Of a stretch of 64,000 bases of DNA, positions 16,995-24,785 are shown piece by piece. Both the position numbers and the translations under genes were made by a program. Source of the stretch: Ruminococcus hominis (GTDB lineage Bacteria > Bacillota > Clostridia > Lachnospirales > Lachnospiraceae); contig NZ_JACOPE010000001.1 of the NCBI RefSeq assembly GCF_014287355.1, positions 496,001 through 560,000 of the forward strand, in the 5' to 3' direction. The notes below the pieces were generated by a model. It worked only from the letters and a program-made list of their open reading frames with translations, was not told where the DNA came from and did not search any database. Every line of letters starts with the position of its first letter. The first letter of the stretch is position 1.

Positions 16995-17765
16995 ATGAAT
17001 TACGTAGGAATTGATATTGGTTCAACAGCATCAAAAGTCGTAACAAGGGGTGACTGCCAGATGCAGTTTGTATTGCCAACCGGATGGAGCAGTAAAGAGA
17101 CCTGCAAGATAATAAAGGAACGCTTGCAGGAATCGGGAATCGATGTGCTGGCAGATTCTACGAAGGTTGTTGCAACCGGATATGGCAGGGTTGCGGTAGA
17201 TTTCGCAGATTATGTAATTACAGAAATTACCTGTCATGGAAGAGGCGGACGGAAGATCGCCGGAGAGAATTGTGGAATCATTGATGTGGGCGGACAAGAT
17301 ACAAAAGTGATTCTGGTAGAACACGGAATGGTAAAAGATTTTTTGATGAATGATAAGTGTTCAGCAGGAACAGGAAAATTTTTGGAAATTATGGCAAATC
17401 GTCTGGGAGTGACGCTGCAGGAACTGTTTGAGATGGCAGAATCGGGAATGGTACTTCCAATTAGTTCTCTTTGTACAGTATTTGCCGAGTCAGAAGTGAT
17501 CAATTACATAGGGGAAGGGCATAAAAGAGAAGATATTGCAGCCGGTGTAGTGGATTCTGTTGCAGCAAAGGTATGTCAGCTGGCACAGAGAAAAGAACTT
17601 CCGGATAAAGTGATTTTGACAGGTGGAATCAGCAACAGTACGTATTTTACAAGGATTTTGTCGGAAAAGATAGGACGAACCGTAGAATCAACAGAAGATG
17701 GTAGATATGCAGGAGCTCTTGGAGCGGCATTGCTGGCAGAAGAAAAAAGCAGAAAAAAACGATAA
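16995..17765 (+). CDS. BadF/BadG/HgdC-type ATPase, activator of a double-cubane or dehydratase protein
   Basis: A 256-residue ASKHA-fold ATPase. It has the phosphate loop GIDIGSTASK, a second GGQDTK motif, and the two cysteines that bridge a [4Fe-4S] cluster between subunits in this family (NDKCSAGTGKF and SSLCTVFAE). It drives a low-potential electron into its partner at the cost of ATP. The length fits YjiL/HgdC. The ATG at 16995 has AAGGGGAAG upstream; an in-frame TTG at 16974 lies before that site and is less likely. The partner gene starts 22 bp downstream. Confidence 0.9.
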   Translation: MNYVGIDIGSTASKVVTRGDCQMQFVLPTGWSSKETCKIIKERLQESGIDVLADSTKVVATGYGRVAVDFADYVITEITCHGRGGRKIAGENCGIIDVGGQDTKVILVEHGMVKDFLMNDKCSAGTGKFLEIMANRLGVTLQELFEMAESGMVLPISSLCTVFAESEVINYIGEGHKREDIAAGVVDSVAAKVCQLAQRKELPDKVILTGGISNSTYFTRILSEKIGRTVESTEDGRYAGALGAALLAEEKSRKKR

Positions 17766-17787
17766 ATAATGAAAGGATGAACAGAAG

Positions 17788-18939
17788 ATGGAAATAATTA
17801 AGGATTTACCAGAGGTATTTGAGGAGTTTGCAGAACAGAGAAAGAATTCATTTCTTGCAGTAAAACAGTTGAAGGATAAAGGAATTCCGGTTATCGGAGC
17901 ATATTGTACATATTTCCCAAAAGAAATTGCAATGGCAATGGGAGCAGCCACAGTAGGTTTATGTTCAACATCTGATGAGACAATTCCGGATGCAGAAAAA
18001 GATTTGCCTAAAAATTTATGTCCGCTGATTAAGTCCAGTTATGGATTTGCAAAGACAGATAAATGTCCATTTTTCTATTTTTCAGATGTAGTTGTCGGAG
18101 AGACTACATGTGATGGAAAGAAAAAGATGTATGAATATATGTCTGAATTTAAAGATGTGTTTGTAATGGAGCTTCCAAACTCTCAAAGTGCGACATCATT
18201 GCAGCTTTGGAAGAGTGAGATTGTACGTTTTAAAGAATATCTGGAAGAAAAATTTGGTGTGGCAATTACAGAAGAAAAAATTGCAGAGGCTATTAAAGAA
18301 GAAAATGAAGTAAGAAAATCTTTGAAAAATTTATATGAAGTGATGAAACACGAGCCGGCACCAATCAAAGGACATGATTTGTTTAAGGTACTTTATGGAA
18401 GTGGATTTAAATTTGACAGAAAAGCAATTCCGGCGGAAGTAAATGCATTGGCAGAGAAAATAGAAAAAGAATATGCAGAAGGTAAAATGTTGGAAAGTCG
18501 TCCACGTATTCTTGTAACCGGATGTCCAATCGGCGGAGCAACAGAAAAGATTATTACAGCAATTGAGGAAAATGGCGGTGTGGTCGTAGCTTATGAAAAC
18601 TGTTCCGGAGCAAAATCTATCGATAAACTGGTAGACGAGGAAAATCCAGATGTATACCAGGCACTGGCAGAAAGATATCTGGCAATCGGCTGTTCCGTTA
18701 TGACACCAAATCCAAATCGTCTTGAGCTGTTACAGAGATTGATTGATGAATATCAGGTTGACGGAGTAGTGGAGATGACCTTACAGGCATGTCATACATA
18801 TAATGTGGAGACACTGGCAATCCGTAAATTTGTCAATGAGAAGATGGGACTTCCGTATATCAATGTAGAGACAGATTATAGTCAGGCAGATGTGGGGCAG
18901 TTAAATACAAGAATTGCGGCATTTCTAGAGATGCTGTAG
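17788..18939 (+). CDS. HgdB/YjiM-like double-cubane-cluster or 2-hydroxyacyl-CoA dehydratase-type protein
   Basis: A 383-residue iron-sulfur protein of the 2-hydroxyacyl-CoA dehydratase D-component superfamily. Cysteines are seen in GAYCTYF, GLCSTSDE, NLCPLIKSS, KTDKCPFF, GETTCDGKKK, TGCPIGG, YENCSGAK and LQACHTYN. A single subunit paired with one activase, with no alpha/beta dehydratase partner and no CoA-transferase nearby, fits the YjiM/YjiL double-cubane group, which performs difficult reductions on small molecules. True 2-hydroxyacyl-CoA dehydratases need a second subunit. The substrate is unknown. GGATG lies 7 bp before the ATG. Confidence 0.85.
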   Translation: MEIIKDLPEVFEEFAEQRKNSFLAVKQLKDKGIPVIGAYCTYFPKEIAMAMGAATVGLCSTSDETIPDAEKDLPKNLCPLIKSSYGFAKTDKCPFFYFSDVVVGETTCDGKKKMYEYMSEFKDVFVMELPNSQSATSLQLWKSEIVRFKEYLEEKFGVAITEEKIAEAIKEENEVRKSLKNLYEVMKHEPAPIKGHDLFKVLYGSGFKFDRKAIPAEVNALAEKIEKEYAEGKMLESRPRILVTGCPIGGATEKIITAIEENGGVVVAYENCSGAKSIDKLVDEENPDVYQALAERYLAIGCSVMTPNPNRLELLQRLIDEYQVDGVVEMTLQACHTYNVETLAIRKFVNEKMGLPYINVETDYSQADVGQLNTRIAAFLEML

Positions 18940-19256
18940 GATGTGGATGCAGAGTTTTGTTATTTAGTTCATTAAGTGTCTCCAACACTCACTCCATATT
19001 CGCTCGAATTTCTTATATCAATTTTTTTGTAACTAATGTATTGGCTCAAGTTGTGAAGCAAATAGCAACAAAGGGTGCCAGTGCCTGTCCAGTAAAGCTC
19101 TGCTTTTAGTAATAATTCTGACCTTTATGTATTTCCCGCTGACGGAGTCTGAGTGGAAATTCATATCCAATATTTTCTCTCAGGGACGCTTATCCAACTT
19201 AGTGAACTAAATAGCAAATCAAAAGGATCTAGAAAAGGGATGAAGAGTTGGAATGA
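18940..19256. other. Gene-free stretch containing an inverted-repeat-bounded segment
   Basis: No credible gene is seen. At 18961-18977 and 19197-19213 lie inverted copies of TATTTAGTTCAYTAAGT that agree at 16 of 17 positions and enclose about 253 bp. Part of the same motif recurs at 20419-20430. This could be a small non-autonomous mobile element or its relic. No transposase-like frame is present inside. Confidence 0.5.
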
Positions 19257-20153
19257 TTACTTATTCAACACTTTATTGATTTGTTCTACAGGTAAATTCA
19301 ATAGTTCAGCCAGTTTGTCAGCATCGGTAATATTCTTAAATAAAGTTCGGATAAATTCTTCGGTTACTTGTTCAGTTACTTGCTCAGTCACTTGTTTCGT
19401 TACTTGTGCGGTTACCTCTTCCGTTACTCGTTTGGTCACAAGTTCTTCCTGTTCTTGAAATTCTTCTGCCATTAATTCTTTTAATGCTTCACACATATTC
19501 GCTTTAACCTCCTTTACTGCAACCCAGTTCGCACGGGTGATTACATCCATTGCAGCTTGATATAGTTTTGATGATTTTTTTATTTCATATTCTCTGAGAA
19601 GTGTTTCAATTTCTTGGGGATTTGTCATATTCTTACGTAAACTCTGCAACCAGAGATTTTCTTTTGGATTCAACTCTTTTGTTACGAGAAGTTGTATTGG
19701 AAAAGCATCCCCGGTTATATAATAAATTCCGGCATCTATAGGAACGGTGTCCAATCCTCGAAAGTCCTTTAGATGCTGAATCATCTTTATGGGGAAATGG
19801 TTGCATATGAAAGTAATAGTTAATTCTTGTGGTGGAATCTCGCAGATTTTGTCGGTGTCGGACTGATAAAAACAGCAATATCCATACACTTTGTAAAAAT
19901 CGTTAATTGTTAAATTGTCATCCGGACTTTTGTATTCAATGATATTGTATCTTTTAAAAATCCTGCCGATATTCTTGTGAATCACTTCATTTTCAGCTAC
20001 TTTGATAATCAACTCATCCATCTGCATGGGCTTTTTTGATAATAAATGCTCTGGCTCAAAGGTGAGTTTTTCAGATTCGGCTTCAAATTCAATCTGGATT
20101 GATGCCTGAAAAGCCGGATGCCATTGAATCGTATCTTTTGTACCTTTCGTCAA
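19257..20153 (-). CDS. Rpn-like PD-(D/E)XK nuclease/putative transposase with tetrapeptide repeats
   Basis: A 298-residue protein resembling the Rpn (YhgA-like) recombination-promoting nuclease family. The region with DELIIK, then IGRIFKRYN and IIEYKSPDD, has the spacing of a PD-(D/E)XK core (Asp, later Glu-x-Lys). Near the C terminus is a run of VTxx tetrapeptides (VTKR VTEE VTAQ VTKQ VTEQ) encoded by 12-bp DNA repeats at 19360-19440. The start is TTG, supported by AAAGGAG 7 nt upstream. Many such genes in Lachnospiraceae are present in several genomic copies. The function in the cell is not settled. Confidence 0.7.
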   Translation of the reverse strand: MTKGTKDTIQWHPAFQASIQIEFEAESEKLTFEPEHLLSKKPMQMDELIIKVAENEVIHKNIGRIFKRYNIIEYKSPDDNLTINDFYKVYGYCCFYQSDTDKICEIPPQELTITFICNHFPIKMIQHLKDFRGLDTVPIDAGIYYITGDAFPIQLLVTKELNPKENLWLQSLRKNMTNPQEIETLLREYEIKKSSKLYQAAMDVITRANWVAVKEVKANMCEALKELMAEEFQEQEELVTKRVTEEVTAQVTKQVTEQVTEQVTEEFIRTLFKNITDADKLAELLNLPVEQINKVLNK

Positions 20154-20439
20154 TTAAAGTCTCCTTTCATTATAAAGTTTTCAGTTACTTAATGCAATGA
20201 CAAAGAGACAACAAAAAATACACCACTGAAGTGAAAATAATATAGAAATCTCCAATTATCAACTTGTCAAAAGCATTTCTTTTCATATCGGATTATGTTT
20301 CGGAATTCGAAACCCGAGATGAGAGCCTTGCGGCTTAGAAAATTCAGAGAAAAGAAGGTCTCTGAAGATGTAGGAATACCATAGCATGAATTTTGTGTTG
20401 TGTAAAGGGGGAAGTTGCTATTTAGTTCACGATAGCCCC
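20154..20439. other. Gene-free stretch, no clear features
   Basis: AT-rich sequence upstream of the Rpn-like gene. Short frames on both strands have no ribosome sites and no family likeness. It contains a partial copy (20419-20430) of the TATTTAGTTCAC motif seen as an inverted pair at 18961 and 19213. Nothing else can be supported. Confidence 0.5.
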
Positions 20440-20527
20440 AAGCAAGAAAAAGACTATGCATTCCTGCTCAGCTTCGTCGGGCAAGCCCGACTCCAATTCG
20501 CTGGATTGCATAGTCTTTTTCTTGCTT
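20440..20527. repeat. Long perfect hairpin (21-bp stem) with nested stems
   Basis: 20440-20460 and 20507-20527 are perfect inverted repeats of 21 bp starting AAGCAAGAAAAAGACT. The 46-nt interior has its own hairpins: GTCGGGC/GCCCGAC and TCCA/TGGA. It is symmetrical enough to act as a structured element on either strand. It is not next to a gene end, which makes a simple terminator role less likely. Confidence 0.8.
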
Positions 20528-20582
20528 TGTGGTGTACTGATCGAAATAGGTGGAGCAATGATGGATTTACTTTTCTGGGATC

Positions 20583-20900
20583 TGATGTATCTATATCCTG
20601 GGTTTATTTGCTGTCGCAGATGCTTTTTTGACAACTGATGTATCTGCACTTGCGTAATATTCGCTGTTGCAGATGCTTTTTTTGAGACCGATGTATCCGC
20701 AACTTACTTTTCTTTAAACTTGCAGATACTTTTCAGCCTGCCTGTCATGTATAAATTGCATCTACATCTTGCCTTTTCTAAAACTTGAGGATGTTCCTCA
20801 TTGAAATTATGCATCCTCACCTTGCCCTTTCTATAACTTGCGGATACACCTCATCAAAATTTTGTATCTTCAATCCCCGAAAATTCCCTGCCTCAGAACC
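20583..20900. repeat. Degenerate tandem repeats of about 53 bp
   Basis: Five to six imperfect units begin near 20583, 20636, 20690, 20747, 20809 and 20862. Each opens with a form of ATGTATCTGCA or GCATCCTCA and closes with a partly complementary TGCAGATGC or TGCGGATAC, followed in the first units by a T run. Each unit can therefore fold as a small stem. The first two are most alike and the later ones have drifted. No open frame explains the period. Confidence 0.7.
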
Positions 20901-20975
20901 TTGGTTGACAATTGCCTACTAAAACGATATGATAAACAGAGAATACAGTTTATAAAGAAAATGAGGATAGAAGCA

Positions 20976-21734
20976 ATGTTAAATCAATTTTCAAGGACAG
21001 AATTATTATTAGGAAAAGAAGCAATGGAGCGTCTTGCAGGAGCACGGGTGGCAGTGTTTGGAATCGGCGGGGTCGGCGGCTATGTGTGTGAAGCATTGGT
21101 TCGTTCCGGGGTGGGTTCTTTTGATCTGATTGACGATGACAAGGTTTGTTTGACAAATTTAAATAGACAGATTATCGCGACAAGAAAGACCGTCGGAAAA
21201 TATAAAGTAGATGTGATGAAAGAACGTATTTTGGATATTAATCCGGATGCGAAAGTGGAAGTTCATAAGTGTTTCTTCTTGCCGGAGAATGCAGATGAAT
21301 TTCATTTTGAAGACTATGATTATATTGTAGATGCGGTAGATACAGTGACAGCTAAAATCGAGTTGATTATGAAAGCAAAAGAAGTCGGAACACCGATTAT
21401 CAGCAGCATGGGTGCGGGAAATAAATTAGATGCCAGTCGTTTTAAGGTAGCAGATATTTATAAGACAAGCGGATGCCCGTTGGCAAAGGTTATGCGTCGC
21501 GAGTTGAAAAAGCGTGGTGTAAAGAAGTTAAAAGTTGTTTATTCAGATGAACTTCCAATTAAGCCGAAAGATGATATTGCAAATAGTTGTCGTACAAACT
21601 GCATATGTCCTCCGGGAGCTGAACACAAGTGTACAGAGCGACGTGCGATTCCGGGAAGTACGGCTTTTGTGCCATCGGTAGCAGGTCTGATCATTGCAGG
21701 TGAGATTGTAAAAGATCTGTCTGGAATACAGTAA
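20976..21734 (+). CDS. tcdA: tRNA threonylcarbamoyladenosine dehydratase (TcdA/CsdL-like)
   Basis: A 252-residue E1-like enzyme that uses ATP to cyclise the t6A base at position 37 of ANN-decoding tRNAs to ct6A. It has the nucleotide-binding GIGGVGGYVCEALVRSGVG, the family LIDDDKVCLTNLNRQI and DAVDTVTAKI. A cysteine-rich stretch near the end (SCRTNCICPPG) is typical. The ATG at 20976 has GAGGAT 7 nt upstream and gives the usual family length. A longer frame to 20838 runs back into the tandem repeats and is rejected. Confidence 0.9.
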   Translation: MLNQFSRTELLLGKEAMERLAGARVAVFGIGGVGGYVCEALVRSGVGSFDLIDDDKVCLTNLNRQIIATRKTVGKYKVDVMKERILDINPDAKVEVHKCFFLPENADEFHFEDYDYIVDAVDTVTAKIELIMKAKEVGTPIISSMGAGNKLDASRFKVADIYKTSGCPLAKVMRRELKKRGVKKLKVVYSDELPIKPKDDIANSCRTNCICPPGAEHKCTERRAIPGSTAFVPSVAGLIIAGEIVKDLSGIQ

Positions 21735-21768
21735 AAGATAGGACCATACCAAACTAGGGGGAATTCTT

Positions 21769-22146
21769 ATGGAACAAAAGAAAAAACAAAATCATAAATT
21801 ATATGGTGGATTTCAATATGCGTTTACAGGAATTGTAACTGGGTTGAAGCAGGAACAGAATATGAAGATGCATGCAGTAATGACAGTTTTGGTTGTGATT
21901 GCCGGATTTTTCTTTCACATTTCTATGACAGAATGGTGTATCTGTCTGTTGATTTGTGGTCTTATTATGGCATTGGAGTTGGTGAATACAGCGGTGGAAG
22001 CGGTTGTGGATCTTGTGACTGAGGAGAGAAAGCCATTGGCAAAGATTGCAAAAGATACGGCAGCAGGAGCTGTATTTATTCTGGCTATTTTTTCAGCAGT
22101 GATAGGATGCATTATTTTTCTGCCGAAGGTTATAGCATGGATATAG
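21769..22146 (+). CDS. dgkA: Diacylglycerol/undecaprenol kinase family protein
   Basis: A 125-residue membrane protein with three transmembrane helices and the kinase signature ALELVNTAVEAVVDLV followed by LAKIAKDTAAGAVFI. In Gram-positive bacteria this family (DgkA/UdpK) phosphorylates undecaprenol to feed the cell-wall lipid carrier pool rather than diacylglycerol. AGGGGGAA precedes the ATG. It lies 34 bp after tcdA. Specificity is inferred from the phylum. Confidence 0.92.
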   Translation: MEQKKKQNHKLYGGFQYAFTGIVTGLKQEQNMKMHAVMTVLVVIAGFFFHISMTEWCICLLICGLIMALELVNTAVEAVVDLVTEERKPLAKIAKDTAAGAVFILAIFSAVIGCIIFLPKVIAWI

Positions 22147-22322
22147 TTTTCGCACGCAAAAAAGTTTATGAGTGATTTCTCGTCCCTTTTTTCAGACTAT
22201 TATATTTACTTTTTTTTAGAAAAAGTGTATAACAAAAGTATGAAAAATAACTGGTATGATTCACTTTCATGGCAATCACTACACGGATTGACACGAAGGG
22301 TACACGAAAGGAGAAGAAGACT

Positions 22323-22706
22323 ATGGAAAAATTGACAGACGGATTAAAGAAAATCTTATTGGCAGGAATCGGAACAGTGGCTGTTACAGCAGAAAAATCA
22401 AAAGATATTTTGGATGACCTGGTAAAAAAAGGCGAGTTGACAGTGGAGCAGGGAAAGGCTCTGAATGAAGAACTCAAACACAATATTAAACAGACAGTAA
22501 AAGATAAAGTGAATGTTTCAGTAAAGACATCAACACCTGAAGAATTAAATGAATTGCTCAGTAAGATGACAGCAGAGCAGCTTGCACAGTTGAAAGAGCA
22601 GATAGAAAAGGTGGAAGCGGAAGCACCGGAAGAAGAGGTTGTAGAGCCGGAAGATGTAGTGGAAGCAGAAGCTAAAGAAGTTGAAGAACCAGAGGTTAAT
22701 GAGTAA
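22323..22706 (+). CDS. Phasin-like coiled-coil protein paired with ABC1 kinase
   Basis: A 127-residue, strongly helical protein. Its N-terminal part (LTDGLKKILLAGIGTVAVTAEKS, then ILDDLVKKGELTVEQGKALNEEL) looks like phasin/PhaF-type amphipathic helices, and it ends in an acidic Glu/Val-rich tail. AAGGAGA before 22323 sets the start; the longer frame from 22269 has no ribosome site. Its last 8 bp overlap the start of the ABC1-kinase gene (ATGAGTAA), so the two are translated together. No polyhydroxyalkanoate genes are here, so a granule role is doubtful. Confidence 0.75.
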   Translation: MEKLTDGLKKILLAGIGTVAVTAEKSKDILDDLVKKGELTVEQGKALNEELKHNIKQTVKDKVNVSVKTSTPEELNELLSKMTAEQLAQLKEQIEKVEAEAPEEEVVEPEDVVEAEAKEVEEPEVNE

Positions 22707-24273
22707 CGCAAAATCAGGTTCCAGATTGAAGGAAATTACAGCAGTACTGCGTAAGCATGAGATCACAAAGGGCATGACCCCGGTGAAGCTGCGGTTGATT
22801 CTGGAAGATCTGGGACCTACTTTTATTAAGATAGGACAAATCATGTCGCTGCATTCGGATGTCCTTCCAAAGAAATATTGTGACGAGTTAATGAAACTGC
22901 GTTCGGATGTGCCGCCGATGTCATTTTCAGAAGTGGAAGAAGTAATAGAAGAATCCTATGGATGTCCGTGGAAGGAAGTATTTTCAGATATAGAGAAAAC
23001 GACGCTTGGTTCAGCTTCAATTGCACAAGTGCATCGCGCAACGCTCAAATCTGGAGAGAAGGTTGTTATAAAGGTACAGCGCAAGGGAATCTATGACACG
23101 ATGGCAAGAGATATCGGACTGCTTCATAAAGCGGTGAAACTGGTGCCGCCGATCAGCATTAAAGAGACTGTAGATTTCAGCATGGTTTTAGATGAGCTGT
23201 GGGTAGTCACGCAAGAAGAAATGAACTTTCTGACAGAAGCAGCCAACATGGAGGAATTTGCCCGGAGAAATAAAGATATCGCTTTTGTGCGTACACCGAT
23301 TTTATACAAAGAGCATACGACACATCATGTTCTTGTTATGGAATATATTGATGGATATCCAATTGATGATAAAATATCGCTTCAGAAAAATGGATATGAT
23401 CTGCATGAAATAGGAACAAAATTAATAGATAACTACATTAAGCAGGTTATGGAAGATGGATTTTTTCATGCTGATCCACATCCGGGAAATGTATGCGTAT
23501 CCGATGGGAAAATTGTCTGGATCGATATGGGGATGATGGGAAGATTGTCTGAACGAGACAGAGAATTGATCGGAGATGCAATTCAGGGAATTGCGATTAA
23601 TGATATCGGAATGATACAGGATGCGGTACTTGCGTTGGGTGAATTTCGTGGAAAACCGGATCAGAGTAAATTATATGAAGATATCAGTACTTTGATGATG
23701 AAGTATGGAAAATTGGATATGGGTAATATTGATGTGGCAGAGACAATGCAGGATTTGATGGAGGTTATGAAAACCAATCGGATTTCCATGCCACATGGAC
23801 TTACAATGCTGGCTAGAGGATTGACGCAGATGGAAGGCGTTATGGCAGACATTTGTCCGGAGATCAATATGGTAGAAATTGCAGCAGCCCGTATAAAAGG
23901 TGATTTCTGGCGTAATTTCGACTGGAAAAAAGAGTTAAAAAGCAGTGGCAAACATTTGTATCGTGCACTTCATAAAACAATAGATTTGCCATCAGTGACG
24001 GCAGATGCGATACAAGGCTTTATGAAAGGGCAGACAAGAGTAAATCTGGATTTACATGTGTCAAAAGATTTATCAGAGCTGTTGAGAAGACTTGTAAGAA
24101 ATATTGTAATGGGGCTGTGGGTAATGGCTCTTTTAATCAGTTCGAGTATTATTTGCACGACCAATATGCAGCCGAAGCTGTGGGGAATACCTGCAATTGG
24201 AGCTATTGGTTACCTGCTGGCATTTGTGATTGTACTCTATGTATTTATAAAACACTTTTTGTCGAGAAAATAA
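22699..24273 (+). CDS. ABC1/AarF/UbiB family atypical kinase
   Basis: A 524-residue member of the UbiB/ADCK family. Visible motifs are the family KxGQ region (TFIKIGQIMSLHSDVLP), the alanine-rich nucleotide loop (LGSASIAQVHRA), the lysine in VVIKVQRKG, the catalytic HADPHPGNV and the metal-binding IDMGMMG. Two hydrophobic helices at the C terminus (about 470-520) anchor it in the membrane. Relatives support ubiquinone biosynthesis, but this organism has the look of an anaerobe, so a lipid-related role is more likely. It overlaps the phasin-like gene by 8 bp. Confidence 0.9.
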   Translation: MSNAKSGSRLKEITAVLRKHEITKGMTPVKLRLILEDLGPTFIKIGQIMSLHSDVLPKKYCDELMKLRSDVPPMSFSEVEEVIEESYGCPWKEVFSDIEKTTLGSASIAQVHRATLKSGEKVVIKVQRKGIYDTMARDIGLLHKAVKLVPPISIKETVDFSMVLDELWVVTQEEMNFLTEAANMEEFARRNKDIAFVRTPILYKEHTTHHVLVMEYIDGYPIDDKISLQKNGYDLHEIGTKLIDNYIKQVMEDGFFHADPHPGNVCVSDGKIVWIDMGMMGRLSERDRELIGDAIQGIAINDIGMIQDAVLALGEFRGKPDQSKLYEDISTLMMKYGKLDMGNIDVAETMQDLMEVMKTNRISMPHGLTMLARGLTQMEGVMADICPEINMVEIAAARIKGDFWRNFDWKKELKSSGKHLYRALHKTIDLPSVTADAIQGFMKGQTRVNLDLHVSKDLSELLRRLVRNIVMGLWVMALLISSSIICTTNMQPKLWGIPAIGAIGYLLAFVIVLYVFIKHFLSRK

Positions 24274-24295
24274 TAGAAAAGATAATAGAAAAAAT

Positions 24296-24344
24296 AAAAT
24301 ACGAGGGACATCCCATGGGAGTTTTGGGTGCCCCTCGTATTTTT
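24296..24344. terminator. Rho-independent terminator, probably bidirectional
   Basis: AAAATACGAGGG (24296-24307) pairs with CCCTCGTATTTT (24332-24343), with further internal pairing TCCCA/TGGG and T runs on both strands. It lies between convergent genes. Confidence 0.85.
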
Positions 24345-24363
24345 GTACTAAAAGTACACACTA

Positions 24364-24603
24364 CTATGATACGCGATATTTTTGAAGAAGTCTGTCAGCC
24401 TTCTGTTCATCATCACCATGAATGACGAGAGTAACCGGAAGACCCAGACGAATGGCCATTAGTTCGGAAAGTTCTTTTCCGTTAATATTCATACGATGAT
24501 TCTCAATGTCTTTGACTGTAATATTAGCAGATAAATTTCTGCATGTGTTATAAAAAGTGACAAATTGTCCTGTAGTTACGAATTTGATATTTTGTTTAAT
24601 CAT
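24364..24603 (-). CDS. HPr-like protein lacking the phosphorylatable histidine
   Basis: A 79-residue protein with the C-terminal half of an HPr fold (ANITVKD, then GKELSELMAIRLGLPVTLVIHGDDEQKA and a final helix). The N-terminal active-site GLHARPA is absent; that place reads TTGQFVTFYNTCRN. Phosphotransfer through His15 is therefore not possible. The ATG at 24603 has GAGG 8 nt upstream; a TTG two codons earlier is less likely. A second protein of the same kind lies at 32940. Function unknown, possibly a regulatory or binding role. Confidence 0.75.
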   Translation of the reverse strand: MIKQNIKFVTTGQFVTFYNTCRNLSANITVKDIENHRMNINGKELSELMAIRLGLPVTLVIHGDDEQKADRLLQKYRVS

Positions 24604-24682
24604 AATCAATTCCTCATAGTTTGTATAAAATTGGTTAAAATGACATTGTTTGCAAAAAAGATTCGTATAATCAGATTTTTGT

Positions 24683-24710
24683 TTGACTTTAACCTTGTTC
24701 AGTATATAAT
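24683..24710 (+). promoter_or_regulatory. Promoter reading toward the LysR gene through repeat copy C
   Basis: TTGACT (24683-24688), a 16-bp spacer and TATAAT (24705-24710). A transcript from here would carry a leader of about 270 nt that contains the whole structured repeat. Confidence 0.6.
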
Positions 24711-24785
24711 AAGATGCATAAAAACGTAAAATACATATTTACTATGACTGATATATATTTTTTGTATATTAAAGAATGAGAAAAT

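Noticed and set aside
19153..19458. Plus-strand 101-residue frame
   Set aside because: It reads the complement of the VTxx repeats of the Rpn-like gene and has no ribosome site.
20583..20900. CRISPR array
   Set aside because: Units are degenerate along their whole length and lack constant repeats with unique spacers; no cas gene is near.
20838..20975. 41-residue N-terminal extension or longer form of tcdA
   Set aside because: It runs through the degenerate tandem repeats, lacks a ribosome site, and the family begins at the MLNQF start.
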